This document shows, piece by piece, positions 48,695-60,789 of a stretch of DNA of 64,000 bases. This DNA comes from Portunus trituberculatus (taxonomy: Eukaryota; Arthropoda; Malacostraca; Decapoda; Portunidae), in contig NC_059276.1 of the NCBI RefSeq assembly GCF_017591435.1, forward strand, positions 8,195,276 to 8,259,275. The letters run 5' to 3'. Every line of letters starts with the position of its first letter. Positions within the stretch are counted from its first letter, which is position 1. The translations under genes were made by a program, and so were the position numbers. The notes under the pieces were generated by a model. That model searched no databases and was not told the origin of the DNA. It saw only the letters and a list, made by a program, of their open reading frames with translations.

Positions 48695-48790
<96 letters not shown>

Positions 48791-48907
48791 TGTTTGTCAC
48801 GCATTCAATACCGACTTCCAATATATATTACCTGACGAAACCTATATTACCTATCTATCTATCTATCTATCTATCTATTTACCTATACCTGTTAACACTA
48901 CTACTAT

Positions 48908-48941
<34 letters not shown>

Positions 48942-48971
48942 GCTACTACTACTACCAGTGCTACAACTTCT

Positions 48972-49016
<45 letters not shown>
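48627..49016. repeat. microsatellite cluster: GA, CA, CTAT, CTA, CA
   Basis: GA at 48627-48687, about 46 CA units at 48697-48788, CTAT at 48853-48882, CTA at 48898-48957 and CA at 48975-49016. Five different motifs within 400 bp. Confidence 0.96.
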
Positions 49017-49017
<1 letters not shown>

Positions 49018-49118
49018 ACAGAGAGAAGAACGAAACTTTTACATTGAGTTTTTCATTGCAATATTTTCCAACACTTGCTCTACTGTCACTCTTCCTTAGC
49101 TTCTCCCTCCCCCACTCT

Positions 49119-49478
49119 CACTCTCTCACTCTCACTCTCACTCTCTCTCTCTCTCTCTCACTTTCACCCAGTACACTTTTTCCTCCCTTCCTTCCTCCAA
49201 CTCCTCCTTCACTTCCCTCTTTTCTTTTTCCTCCCCGATTTTTCCTCCTCGTTTTCCTCCTTCGTGTCTTCATTCAATCAGCCTTTTCTCCTCTCCTTTT
49301 TTTGCCTCTCTCTCCTTCTCTCCTTCCTTCCCTCCCTCCTTCTCTCCCTCCTTCTCTCCTTCCTTCCCTCCCTCCTTCAATCTCTTCCAATTTCTCTCCG
49401 ATACTTTCTCTAAACCAATCTTTTATCTCTGTTTCAATTCTCTCTCTCTCTCTCTCACTCTCTCTCTCTCTCTCTCTC
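49119..49478. repeat. pyrimidine tract with (CT)n and CCTTCCCT-type repeats
   Basis: CT arrays at 49119-49160 and 49440-49478 flank a C/T-rich stretch that includes a CTCCCTCCTTCTCTCCTTCC-type minisatellite at about 49315-49378. Confidence 0.93.
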
Positions 49479-49560
49479 AAGAATTTGTGGGTGTTTATAT
49501 CTAATATTTAGTTTTATTTACCAAGAAAAGGAAAGAAAGTGAGAGTTTTGCTGTAAAAGT

Positions 49561-49565
<5 letters not shown>

Positions 49566-49630
<65 letters not shown>

Positions 49631-49683
49631 AAGAATGGGTGATGTCAATCAAAATACAAATATTCCATTTTTATGTAATTTGA

Positions 49684-49743
<60 letters not shown>

Positions 49744-49902
49744 TTTTTCTTTTTTTCTTTAGGTCTTCCTTTTGTTCTTTTATTTCCATCTCTTCTCTCA
49801 TTCATTTATTCATCTCTTCCAGTTTTCCCGTTTGTTGTTATTACTTTTCTTTCTCCTCGTCCTCCTCCTCCTCCTCCTCCTCCTCCTCCTCCTCCTCCTC
49901 CT
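49566..49902. repeat. inverted (GA)n / (CT)n pair and (CCT)n
   Basis: GA at 49566-49626, CT at 49689-49740 (62-bp spacer) and about 14 CCT units at 49856-49902. Confidence 0.97.
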
Positions 49903-50021
49903 ACACTTTTCCCCTCTTTCCGTTGTGAAGTTTTTATATAGTCCCCTTCGTCCCTTCATGTTTTATATTCTAGTTGTTTTCAATCTTTCCATTCTTTCGT
50001 CATTGTGTTTTCTCCCCTCTG

Positions 50022-50024
<3 letters not shown>

Positions 50025-50089
<65 letters not shown>

Positions 50090-50221
50090 CTAGGCTTTAA
50101 TTCTTGCGTAATCTTATCTTATTTTTGTCGCTCCTCTTCTTGCCGCTTCTGTTTCTCCTCCTACACCTCCTCCTCCTCCTCCTCTGCCTCCTCCTCCTCC
50201 TCCTCCTCCTCCTCCTCCTCT
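50025..50221. repeat. (CT)n and (CCT)n
   Basis: About 31 CT units at 50025-50087 and CCT with one TGC variant at 50158-50221. Confidence 0.97.
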
Positions 50222-50328
50222 TGTGTACAGTGAGGGAGCATCTGTCTTAACTGAGCTTGTATAATGTCCTCTATTTTTGGCAGTGAAAGCAAAGTGCAGA
50301 GAGAAAAATTGAGATTATATTTAGGAAG

Positions 50329-50665
<337 letters not shown>

Positions 50666-50933
50666 GGGAGGGGAGGTTTTGAAGTATGCATGCATGTGAC
50701 GTGTTAGGATGCGAATAGGAACACAAAAATAATAAACAACAACACAACACACTCAGGTGGTTAGTGTACATTTTTCCATTTTTCTCTCTTGTATTCCCAA
50801 AGGAGCCATTTACTGTATGAATGACGTATGAGTTTTGTTCTGATTCCCTGAAGCCGAGCGGGAAATCAAAGGCATTTATTAAAGTTCCTGAAATATTAAT
50901 GGCACTGAAGTGTTTATGTGATGTGATGTGATG

Positions 50934-50937
<4 letters not shown>

Positions 50938-51015
<78 letters not shown>

Positions 51016-51147
51016 TGAGTATTACATCTTCAGAATAAATATTGTACATTTATACCTGAATCCTTTTAAATTGACGAAAATCCCTTTAAATAAAAAATGG
51101 ATCCCTTTTAAATTAATCAAATTCAATTCAAGAAGATCTAATCTCTT

Positions 51148-51201
<54 letters not shown>
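50938..51201. repeat. inverted (GT)n / (CA)n pair
   Basis: About 38 GT units at 50938-51014 and about 26 CA units at 51150-51201, with a 135-bp spacer that contains a CCTTTTAAATT.A phrase three times. Confidence 0.97.
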
Positions 51202-51205
<4 letters not shown>

Positions 51206-51558
51206 GTACTCTTGCTGATAAGATTAGAACAAAATACTCAACCTTTCTGAAGAATCAGCGACTGTAAACATTGCCTGATGCTGTTCAGGGGTAGATGGGA
51301 AAAAATACGTGGCAATAACTCCACTTCAAACACTATTTACTCTTTACGCTTTATGTTTCCCCTTGATAAAAAGTAAAAAAAAAAAGGAAAAAGTTGCACA
51401 GATACATACGGAAGCGATAAATATGGAAGAAAAATGAGGAGGCGCTATAAAATGAGTTAACAAAAGGGAGGAAAAAAATAAAGAACAGACATTGATCGTG
51501 TATTGTCAAATGCTGAAATCGAAATTGCCTTTTACGGATGAATTATTAAATGTTTGAC

Positions 51559-51790
<232 letters not shown>

Positions 51791-51888
51791 CAAGCTAGAA
51801 TAACAACGCACTAACAGAGGGAGCCTGAATTAACACAACAATAACCCACTAAAGAACACAAAAGAGAGTAAAAGGAATTGCGAGAACA

Positions 51889-52026
51889 CTAAAAGACATT
51901 TGTCCCAGACTTTTGGCTACCTCTACTAACCTTTTTGGGAACTGGCAATCAAGTGGACCTTTTTTTTGTTATATTTTTTGCTGCCGTTGATCATGAAAAA
52001 AATAAACACTAAGAAAGAAAAAATGC
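51889..52026 (+). mobile_element. dispersed SINE-like repeat, copy B
   Basis: AAAGACATTTGTCCCAGACT, TTTTGGGAACTGGCAATCAA and GTGGACCTTTTTTTTGTTAT match copy A at 10177-10322 in the same order. The copy ends in an A-rich tail (GAAAAAAATAAACAC). Confidence 0.65.
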
Positions 52027-52249
52027 CAGTAACACATTAGTAAACACAGCATTAGGAGAGATAAGGGCAAGGACAGCAGGTATCACAGCAATGCAACAGA
52101 AACAAAGCAATCAAAAAAAAAAATAAGCACAAGGGTAGATAATAACAGATAAGGATAAAATAACAGATTAAATGCAGATAGAGAAAACAAAATAGGTAAA
52201 CTGACAGCAATAAACAAATTAAGAAGAATACTCTTGAGAAAACACAATT

Positions 52250-52715
52250 ATTACTAGCTAAAAAAAAAAAACAAAAAGAACACAGATAAACAGACAAGAA
52301 CAAAGAAACCAGAAAGAAATTTTAGAGCACAACAGAATCGCAGTAAATCGCAGAGGGACCACTTAGGAAGGTAGAAAAGAAAACATCAAAAAATGAAAAT
52401 AAGCACAACAACAAAGAAATGAGAAGGAAAATTTAGAGCACAACAGAAAGACAGTAAAATTGCAGAGGGAACACTTAGCAAAAGTAAAACAGAAAACACC
52501 AAAAACAAGAACATAGATAAATACAACAACGAAGAAATCGGAAAGAACACAGAACACAACAGAAGCACTTAGCAAGATCGCATAGGGACCATTTAGCAAA
52601 GGTAGAGATAGAAAACACTAAATAAAAAAGCAGTCAAACACACAACATGGAAGAAATCAGAAAGAACACATAACACAACAGAAGCACTCGGTAAGATCGC
52701 AGAGGGAACACTTAG
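52250..52715. repeat. ~111-119-bp tandem array, four copies
   Basis: CAGAGGGACCACTTAG-type blocks occur at 52351, 52462, 52581 (as CATAGGGACC) and 52700. Each is preceded by GAAAGAA..ACACAACAGAA and followed by GTAGA..AGAAAACA..AAA. Four units with small indels; A-rich and non-coding. Confidence 0.9.
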
Positions 52716-53200
52716 ACCTCTTGCATTTATTCCTCCACCCAAACGTTCCATTAACACGTGGAGTCTCAGTGGCGAAGCTGGAATCGTCTGTATGCAAATG
52801 AGCGAAGCGTTACTGAGGAAACTGTGTTACTTTGTTTGGGAAAAGTCTCGGGGAAGGAAGACAATATTGCGGGTAGGAAAGACAAGTGGCAACCTGGTCA
52901 CTGGCTGGAGATGGAACGCTGAGAGAGTGCTGGTGGATTGCTAACTATTATATTTATATGTAAATGGCCAAACTGCAGAGATAGTTTAGCGTAGTTTAGA
53001 GTGGCTGGGCGTAAATGTTCCGTGTGTGCCTTTGTGAGCTTGTTTAGGTGAGATAACGAGATGTGTTGTGGAGTGTGCGGTGTGGTGTGAGTGTGAGTGG
53101 GCCATGGGTGGGTGTGTGTGGGATGATGTGGTATGGGTGGGTGGTTGGTGTGATGGAAACTACCCAGTGTAGATATTTACTCGTAGAACTAGAGTTTCAA
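52716..53200. other. unique interval, nothing recognised
   Basis: Includes a GT-rich stretch (53060-53160) with GGTGTGAGTGTGAGTGGG-type degenerate repeats. No gene. Confidence 0.5.
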
Positions 53201-53297
53201 CTTTCTAAAAAATATATATATATGAATGATAAATATATGAATAAATTAATATATGAATAAATTAATAAAAGAATAAAAATAAGTAGATCTAATAGAT

Positions 53298-53300
<3 letters not shown>

Positions 53301-53370
<70 letters not shown>

Positions 53371-53501
53371 TAAGACTTTGAAGACAAGAAAACCCATTAA
53401 CAAATTAACACCTTCAATTATTGTATAAACAGAAAGAAAACTCACATGAAATAAAACTTTTAAAACACAGGTTTTTAAAAATTCATGAATACTTCAATGA
53501 C

Positions 53502-53567
<66 letters not shown>
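53301..53567. repeat. inverted (GA)n / (CT)n pair
   Basis: About 32 GA units at 53301-53366 and about 31 CT units at 53505-53567, with a 138-bp spacer. Confidence 0.97.
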
Positions 53568-53569
<2 letters not shown>

Positions 53570-55185
53570 CTCAAAGGACATGAATCAATTTATATTTATC
53601 TCCTTGAGCCAAGACGGAGGAGGAGGCGAGGCGAGCATGGAGTGAAAACTGAGAAACTCCTCCATTAAAATAACCATTAGTGGCGCGCCCCGTCCTGCCA
53701 AGTGGTGACGCCATCAAAGTGAAGAAAGTCTCATTCTTCACATTTGACTCATTTTCTCAAGTAAACAAGACGCTTCGGACAAAGGGATCGGAGTGGATGC
53801 TTCTGGATCTTTTCTTCTCTGTACCTTCTTCATCTCTGTCTTTCTCTTAATCTCACAAAAAAGTGGTAAAAAATTTGGTGTATAAAGGAATAAAAGATGA
53901 AAATTCAAGAGGGGAAGATAAAAAGATGGAAACCCGGAGAGGAAAGTGGTAAGAAGTGTAATTTAATTAGTGTCTTAGATAATACAGAGAAGCGAGTTAT
54001 TTTTTACTTAATTACTTCACAAACGCATGCATGAGAAAGACCTAAGTAGATGTAAAAGCTAATTAGCCCCGTGCGTAACACATAATGCTTTACTTTTGAT
54101 AGGATAGGAAAGAATGAATATTCATGATTAGGAGGGAGAGAGAATGAGCTACTTATTCATTCATTTTTAACTTCATTGCTTCACACATGCAAAATAAATT
54201 GTTTTTTATTATAACTCGAGTAATTATGAAAGTGCCTTATCAAAATGACTCAAGTAATACATACGAATGAATAAATCTTTAGAAGAACACAACAAATTAT
54301 ATTCACTCATAATATAAGTAAAAGAAATATATGTACAAGTATAAACATAAATATAAGAGAAATTATAAGAAAAAACCCTCCAGCGTACGATATAACTATT
54401 ATTTAAGTAACACATCAGTAAATTACCTTTAAAATAAAACAACTTATGAATTACTTAAAGAACACATCCAGGTAAGCGTGACTCACTCTTATTCATCCCA
54501 CCGGACATAGCTCAGGTAATCACTCATCGCTGTAGAAATTGAAGACAGTCAGGGAAAATATTAATAATAGATAAAAGGAGGCAAGAATTGAAAGCAGCAT
54601 AAATAAACCTTAAATGACAACTCACAATAGAAAAGTTGAAGACAATAGAATCTTCAAGTGCTCTCAAAAAAGACGTGAAGGAGAAGGACGATGAAGGAGG
54701 ATGAAGGAGATGAAAAAGAGAGGAGGAGGAGGAGGAGTAGAAGTTGGAAGAGGAGGACGAGAAGCAGGTGGTGGAAGTGATAATAAGGAGTAGGAGGAAG
54801 ATGGAGGAGAAAAAAGATAAACAAAGAAATGGGAGAAAGAGGAAAAATGGAAGGTAGGAGATAAGGAGTGAAGACGTAAATGACAAAGAATAAAGTAGAA
54901 AAAGTAAGAAAAGTAAACCAGGAACAGGATTATGAGGAAAAGAAAGAGAGAATGTCAAACAGGGAGACAAAGAGGAATGAGAAGAAAGTTGGGAGAAGAG
55001 GGAGAGAACAAAGAGGAAGAGGAAAGAAAAACGAACGAAAAAAGGGTAAAAGGGAAGCAAGGGATGATCTTAAGAGTACATATGAAGAGTAATAAATATG
55101 GAAAATTAATTATTTCCTTCATTTGACAAAGAAAAATTAACTTAGGTCAATATTTTATCATTTAACAGGAAAAATCTTATATATA
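53570..55185. other. unique interval passing into a purine-rich tract
   Basis: 53600-54640 is AT-rich and otherwise unremarkable. 54660-55080 is strongly A/G-biased with GGA and GAAGGA clusters. Glu/Lys/Arg frames there are compositional. Confidence 0.5.
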
Positions 55186-55188
55186 AAG

Positions 55189-55249
<61 letters not shown>

Positions 55250-55370
55250 TAACTACTACTACTACTATTACTACTACTACTACTATTACGATTATTACTG
55301 CTACTTCTACTATTACAACTACTGCTACTACAACTGCTACTACTGCTGTTACTACGACTACTATTACTAT

Positions 55371-55428
<58 letters not shown>
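55189..55428. repeat. 240-bp (CTA)n complex
   Basis: Long perfect CTA blocks at both ends (55189-55249 and 55368-55428) flank a diversified centre with ATT, GCT, TCT, ACA and GTT variants. Interruption is greatest in the middle. Confidence 0.97.
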
Positions 55429-55487
55429 GAAAAACCATAAAATCTAAATAAGACAAAACAAATACAAAAATGTTCAGTATTTCTCCA

Positions 55488-55557
55488 AAAAAAAAAAAAA
55501 AAAAAAGAAACCGAAGATAAAAATTTGTCTTGGAAACACTCTATGCAAACTCTCTCT

Positions 55558-55604
<47 letters not shown>
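55488..55604. repeat. A run and (CT)n
   Basis: About 19 A at 55488-55506 and CT with two CCC interruptions at 55551-55604. Confidence 0.96.
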
Positions 55605-55607
<3 letters not shown>

Positions 55608-55894
55608 GGCCCAGGGGGAGTGGCAGTGCTAATGGCGTCGTGTCTCCTCGGCAGGACGGGTAGGGAATTTCAATGTTGCTGAGACGGAGCGGTCGAGTAT
55701 TGGGGAAACTGTTACCATTAAGCCCGCACGCTGTTTCTCGGGGGCATTTGGCAAGAACCTCGTGGGAAAAGTTCGCATGATTTATTACTTCGCTGACTTC
55801 TGGCGTACCTTTCACTTTTTCCTGTCTCTCACTTTTTTTTTTCAATTTCATTTCGTATTTGCTTTATGGTTTGTTTGTAATTTTCCTGGAAGAG

Positions 55895-55902
55895 TGAGCG
55901 AG

Positions 55903-55954
<52 letters not shown>

Positions 55955-56072
55955 TATGTTTTCTTCCTCTATGTCTTATCTTTACTTACTGTTGTTACTT
56001 ATTATTGCTTTATTTTATTACTCTTACGTGTGCGTGCGTGTGTGTGTTTGTGTGTGTGTGTGTGTGTGTGTC
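55895..56072. repeat. (GA)n and (GT)n
   Basis: GA at 55895-55951, inverted to the CT array 290 bp upstream, and GT with GC/TT variants at 56032-56072. Confidence 0.96.
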
Positions 56073-56542
56073 CGTTTTCCTCACTACAATTTCTCCTCGA
56101 ATACTCTTATCTTCTACGAAAAGCAAAGCAACATGGGGAGAAACCTTCGCCATTGCTATCCTAACATCCTACACAACTGGCAAATATCAGAAAACAATCC
56201 CTAAAGAGCCGAAAATTCTGCGTGCATCTCTCTCTTGCCTTTCCTGTGTGTTCTCTTGCTTTCCTTTGCTTTTATACTGACGTTACTCTTTTCAACGGCG
56301 CACTAAACGAGTAATCTTTCCAATATGTTTTGATGTGTTCGTGTTTAGCATCGTATTTTACCGACAGATGGCGTGTGTGTAGTAAAGGGAGCATAGATTG
56401 GCTGCTGCTTTTTAATGAGTACTCTAATCCCGAGCCTTTGTAATGTGTTCCTATAGTAATGGTAGTACTCGTTTGGTCAGGAATAATTAGAGGGATATGT
56501 ATTGATTTACTATGTGTATATTGTTATGGTGTTCCGTGATCC

Positions 56543-56543
56543 A

Positions 56544-56583
<40 letters not shown>

Positions 56584-56691
56584 TACTCACCTCTTTATTT
56601 TCGTCTATGGATTAATCTAGCGTTGTTTCTCTTACCTGTAAAGTGAAAATAAAATAATATTACACGATGGTAACAACATATCTCTACGTAG

Positions 56692-56733
<42 letters not shown>
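56543..56733. repeat. two (CA)n microsatellites
   Basis: CA at 56544-56580 and 56694-56732. Confidence 0.97.
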
Positions 56734-56734
<1 letters not shown>

Positions 56735-57023
56735 CTCACAACGAAGCCAAAAATAATCACTCTCAGACTTAGCTCAGGGAAACTCGTGCAACCTTTGTGT
56801 GCCTTGGTGCAGTTCGTGGAAGGAACTCACAGATGCCCTTGAGGAATTACCACAAATTGTTCCCCGGGTCTTGCCTTTCGGTGCCGTGGAAGTCAACAGA
56901 GAACGCGTACACCTGCAGCGCACCTTCAACAACACCTGAGCTGCATAGAAACATACGGCAAAAGATCCCACGACCCGAGATAGATAGAAATAGCGGTATG
57001 ATTCCAGGATTTCGTAAACGTAA

Positions 57024-57228
57024 CGACTTCAGAACTATGACGCGTTTCCATATCCATTCTACTTACTATTTGGTGATATTAAACAGCTTCAGAAACTCAT
57101 GTGGGGATTAAAATAGTGAAGACCGTTGCCATTAATCCTCTGACCTCCATACACTCTTCTTAATGTCAATAAAAGGGTCTGATCGTACGCAAATCTTAAT
57201 GTAAAAATGTGCCGCAGTATTGAAGGGG
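57024..57228 (-). mobile_element. TTAA-flanked MITE, copy 6 (205 bp)
   Basis: Full-length copy in reverse orientation. The left flank is GTAA (57020-57023) and the right flank CTAA (57229-57232), each one change from TTAA. The left end is CGACTTCAGAACTATGACGC; the right end is GCCGCAGTATTGAAGGGG. A plus-strand frame (56797-57111) reads into it, giving the family-typical peptide RFHIHSTYYLVILNSFRNSC, which also appears on the minus strand in copies 2 and 4 in related form. This shows how such MITEs seed spurious protein predictions. Confidence 0.88.
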
Positions 57229-57284
57229 CTAATCTTCACTGCCAAAGTTTTAGGAAACATAAACTATATTGAGGTTTTCTTTTT

Positions 57285-57430
57285 CTTATGGCTTCGTGGT
57301 GCATAAGACTCTCGGTTCGATTCCAGGGTGTTGTGTTGCTGATGGAGGTCAGCTATGTTGTGTTGTGTCGTGGCCCTAATCGGTGGAGTGTGGCCTCGTT
57401 ATTGCGGTGCTGTAACTCAATAAACTGGGA
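57285..57430 (+). mobile_element. tRNA-derived SINE-like element
   Basis: GGTTCGATTCC at 57314-57324 is a perfect Pol III B box. TGGCTTCGTGG at 57289-57299 matches the A-box consensus except one base. The boxes are only 25 bp apart start to start, closer than in a normal tRNA, implying loss of the anticodon region. GTGGTGCATAAGACTC between them resembles a shortened tRNA D-arm. A unique-looking body follows, ending near CTCAATAAACTGGG, and an eight-T run at 57442-57449 could act as terminator. It lies 57 bp after MITE copy 6. Confidence 0.6.
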
Positions 57431-57624
57431 AAATTGTGGTCTTTTTTTTATCAAGGAGGAGAAATAAAAGGAGGATTGAAAGAAGGAAAACAACATTCTT
57501 TCTTTTTCTTTCTTCTCCTCTATTATTGTCTTCTTTTTATGATCTTATTCTTGTTTTTGTTCTTCAATGTCTCCTACTCCTCCTCCATTATTTTCTTCCA
57601 CTTCATTTTTTTTCCTTTTTTGTT

Positions 57625-57674
57625 TTCTTCTTCTTCTTCTTCTTCTTCTTCTTCTTCTTCTTTGTCTTTGTTGC

Positions 57675-57744
<70 letters not shown>
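57625..57744. repeat. (CTT)n and (GTT)n
   Basis: About 12 CTT units at 57625-57662, then about 25 GTT units at 57669-57744. A mixed CTT/GTT/CCT tail extends to about 57810. Confidence 0.97.
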
Positions 57745-57745
<1 letters not shown>

Positions 57746-57844
57746 TTCTTGTTCTTGTTCTTCTTTTCTTGTTCTTCTTCTTCGTCCTCCTCCTCTTCCT
57801 CTTCTTCCTCTCTCAGTCTATTTATACGCGTGTAGTTTTTCTCC

Positions 57845-58870
57845 TTCTTTCCACAAGTCTATAACTTTTTCACTGTTCTGTGCTTTACCTGCATTATATA
57901 AAGTTAGCGGGACGTTAATTAAGTGTTCCGAAACTCGTCTTTATATTTCAAAACAAATGATTACTTAAAGAGATCCATGATAACTTCTGTACTTCTTCCT
58001 CCTTCTTCTCTTCTGCATAAATTACAGCGTAATGATTCACTCAAACTTGAACGAGGCGTCTTAATTCTTCCTGTGCTTCTTTTCGTCCTACTCGGATTAC
58101 AACACGCAAATGCACACAATAGCTGGTCCGTTTTAGTAGCTCGCCTGTCAGTAATTCGTAATGGAATACCTAAATAAGAACAGGTAATGTCGCCCTTGTT
58201 TTGTGAAATGCTCCGTTTTGTATTCCCGGTTCAAACATTCTTTTTCCCCTCTACCCATGTGAAATACTTGTTCGGTGTCCTGTTTTTCATGCACCAATGG
58301 TGGGAACTCTAAAAAAACGCACAATAAATAATAGGAAAAAAAATAATAAACACGACCAGATGTAAAACACTAGCAATGTTTAAGCAAAAAAAGCACAAAC
58401 AATGAAAAAAAAATACTCCCCTTTCCAAACACAAATGGAAGCCAGGAACAGGAAGACCCAGCCTGGTAAATAATGAAATGAATACTAAACATGCGGTCCA
58501 TACAGAACAAAAAGTAAGAGTATTGGGGGAAATAACTGCCCTCTGTCAAGCCTCAGTAATGTATGATGTTAATGAAATAAAGACTAAACACTAGAGAACA
58601 AAGTATGAATATTGAGCAGAAACTCTTCAAGTGACAAAAAGATTATTTACCAAATCTGCTTTGATATTATAAATGCAGGACAGATAATGAAAACAACAAC
58701 AGCAACACAATTCCGTTCCATATAGTAGTTTAAAAGAAAGAGAAAAGTATATAGTTTTCATAATTACGACATTCGACACATTTCCTCAAAGTAATCTTAG
58801 GAATTACAAAAAGAAATGGGCTACAGCAATTTGATAAGCTTTAATTCATCTTTATAAAGCAATAAAAGAT
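57845..58870. other. unique interval, nothing recognised
   Basis: AT-rich. An 84-codon frame at 57923-58177 has a hydrophobic LLFVLLGL stretch but starts at an arbitrary point in non-conserved sequence, and I do not recognise it. Confidence 0.45.
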
Positions 58871-58875
58871 TAGAG

Positions 58876-59175
58876 AAAATGAAAAAAAGTGTAAAAACTA
58901 TACTCGTTCAACTTAACCTTCAAATATATCCCAAATAATTCAGATTTCAAGACCCTACGTTTCAATTTTCACTCTTTTTAAAGCATCCCACGGCAGGACA
59001 CGCCGCGGATCACTTTTCGGAGGGTTTGCAATGTAGAAAAAATAGCGAAAACTGTATTCGCTAAACCAAACTTCCAAATATGTCCCAAAAATTAAAGTTT
59101 CAAGCAATTAAGGTTCAGTTTCCCCTTTATAAAGCATCCCACGGCAGGACACCACACAGGTCACTTTTTGGGGGT
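58876..59175. repeat. 151-bp tandem duplication
   Basis: AAGCATCCCACGGCAGGACA occurs at 58981 and 59132, followed in both by a GGTCACTTTT.GG-like block. Upstream, GTAAAAACTATACTCG (58890) matches GCGAAAACTGTATTCG (59045), and CCTTCAAATATATCCCAAA matches CTTCCAAATATGTCCCAAA. Confidence 0.9.
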
Positions 59176-59281
59176 GTGGGAAGCAACGTGTCCAGAGAGG
59201 AGGTCGCCGTGTGTCCGTGGCCTTGTTCCTCATATACGTTTATCCTCCATTTGTATGCAGCGTGTGAGCTACGTCCCATCA

Positions 59282-59331
<50 letters not shown>
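59282..59331. repeat. (CA)n microsatellite
   Basis: About 25 CA units. 59390-59640 is purine-rich with a GGA array (59430-59458) and AGGAAGGA-type units. Confidence 0.97.
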
Positions 59332-59333
<2 letters not shown>

Positions 59334-59656
59334 AGTACACATACACAAGGGTACGAAAGAGGGAAGCACGAGAACACACCAGAAATTGAGGAATAAAAGG
59401 AGGAAGTGAAAGGGGAGGAAGAGAAAGAGAAGGAGGAGGAGGAGGAGGAGGAGGAGGAAAGGATGATGATGCCGTGAACAGTTATATATGTGAAGGAAGT
59501 AATGAGGGAAGAAAGGAAAGGAGAGAAGGAGGAAGGAAGGACGCCAGGAAGAAAGGAAGGAAAGAATGAAAGAAGGAAGACAGAAAAGAAGGAAAGAAGG
59601 GAAAAATAAAGAAAAATTAAGGCAAATAAGAGGAAAAAAAAAGATCAGGATAAAAG

Positions 59657-59659
<3 letters not shown>

Positions 59660-59741
<82 letters not shown>
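59660..59741. repeat. (GA)n microsatellite
   Basis: About 41 perfect GA units. Confidence 0.98.
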
Positions 59742-59743
<2 letters not shown>

Positions 59744-59779
59744 AGACTAAGCACTTACTTTGTATGGTAATACTTGACT

Positions 59780-59892
59780 ATTTGTCTGTCTGTCTGTGTA
59801 TATCTGCATGCATGTTGGTAGTTAAATGTCTGTATGTATGCATGAGTATATGTATGCATGTTTGTATGTATGTATGTATGTATGTATGTATC
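59780..59892. repeat. TGTC/TGTA tetranucleotide tract
   Basis: Degenerate TCTGTC and TGCATG units lead into about seven perfect TGTA units at 59863-59890. Confidence 0.9.
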
Positions 59893-60175
59893 TATGCTTT
59901 TTGGAATAGAAAATAATACGATCTATTTCATTCACTTAAAAACATCAGGAAGTGCGAAGGGAAAGTCTTAATGGAACTTCAAAAAATGTATAGTATTCTT
60001 CTTTCATTCACTTTTACTATCTCTTTTTCGATTTCCCGAGCGTAAAAGTACAGTATGGCAGTGTATCCGGTGATTAAATGACCAAGTTTATTTTGCAGTT
60101 TTTAAAAGAGATTTAGAAAGAAATATAAACAAGATGTAGGAAGAGAAATGTCCGTATGTGAGAGTGTTAACTGCC

Positions 60176-60180
<5 letters not shown>

Positions 60181-60251
<71 letters not shown>
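60181..60251. repeat. (GT)n microsatellite
   Basis: About 35 GT units, followed by a T run at 60297-60312. Confidence 0.97.
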
Positions 60252-60252
<1 letters not shown>

Positions 60253-60452
60253 AGTTTCTCTCAAATATTATAAAATGTTTGTATATTTGTGTTTTTCTTT
60301 TTTTTTTTTTTTGGTAATGTAAGTACGAGAATAGAATGCAATTTTGGTGAATGGACAATCAAGTAAATATGTAAATAAATAAATAAAATCCATGGACGGG
60401 CGAATATTCTACAAAAAAAAAAAATATTGAGATGAATTTGTCTAAATGTTGA

Positions 60453-60454
<2 letters not shown>

Positions 60455-60495
<41 letters not shown>

Positions 60496-60508
60496 GCCCT
60501 CGGGAAAT

Positions 60509-60581
<73 letters not shown>
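60455..60581. repeat. inverted (GT)n / (CA)n pair with an 18-bp spacer
   Basis: About 19 GT units (60455-60492), an 18-bp spacer (TATAGCCCTCGGGAAATA and flank), then about 35 CA units (60511-60580). It is the tightest inverted dinucleotide pair in the window and can fold into a near-perfect ~38-bp hairpin. Confidence 0.97.
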
Positions 60582-60700
60582 CTATTTCGAAATGCGAACG
60601 AAAGAATAGTGAATTGTACCGCCTTTCCCAGAAGAGTTAGTTTCCATAAAATGAATTTCCGCCCTCCCCTTCACCTCCCCTCCTCCTTTCCTCGTCCACT

Positions 60701-60740
60701 CAAAAAAAAAAAAAAAAAAAAAAAAAAAAACGAAAAAAAA
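60701..60740. repeat. ~29-base A run
   Basis: An uninterrupted A run at about 60702-60730, then CG and eight or nine further A, the longest homopolymer in the window. Confidence 0.96.
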
Positions 60741-60789
60741 AGAGAAAAAGGAGAAAAAGGGCCAAAGCGATCCGGAACAAAATAATCAT

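Noticed and set aside
56797..57111. 104-codon open frame as a gene
   Set aside because: Its last third is MITE copy 6 sequence, and the first part shows no domain.
57436..57864. Poly-Val, poly-Cys and poly-Leu proteins of about 130-140 residues
   Set aside because: Three frames of one GTT/CTT array.
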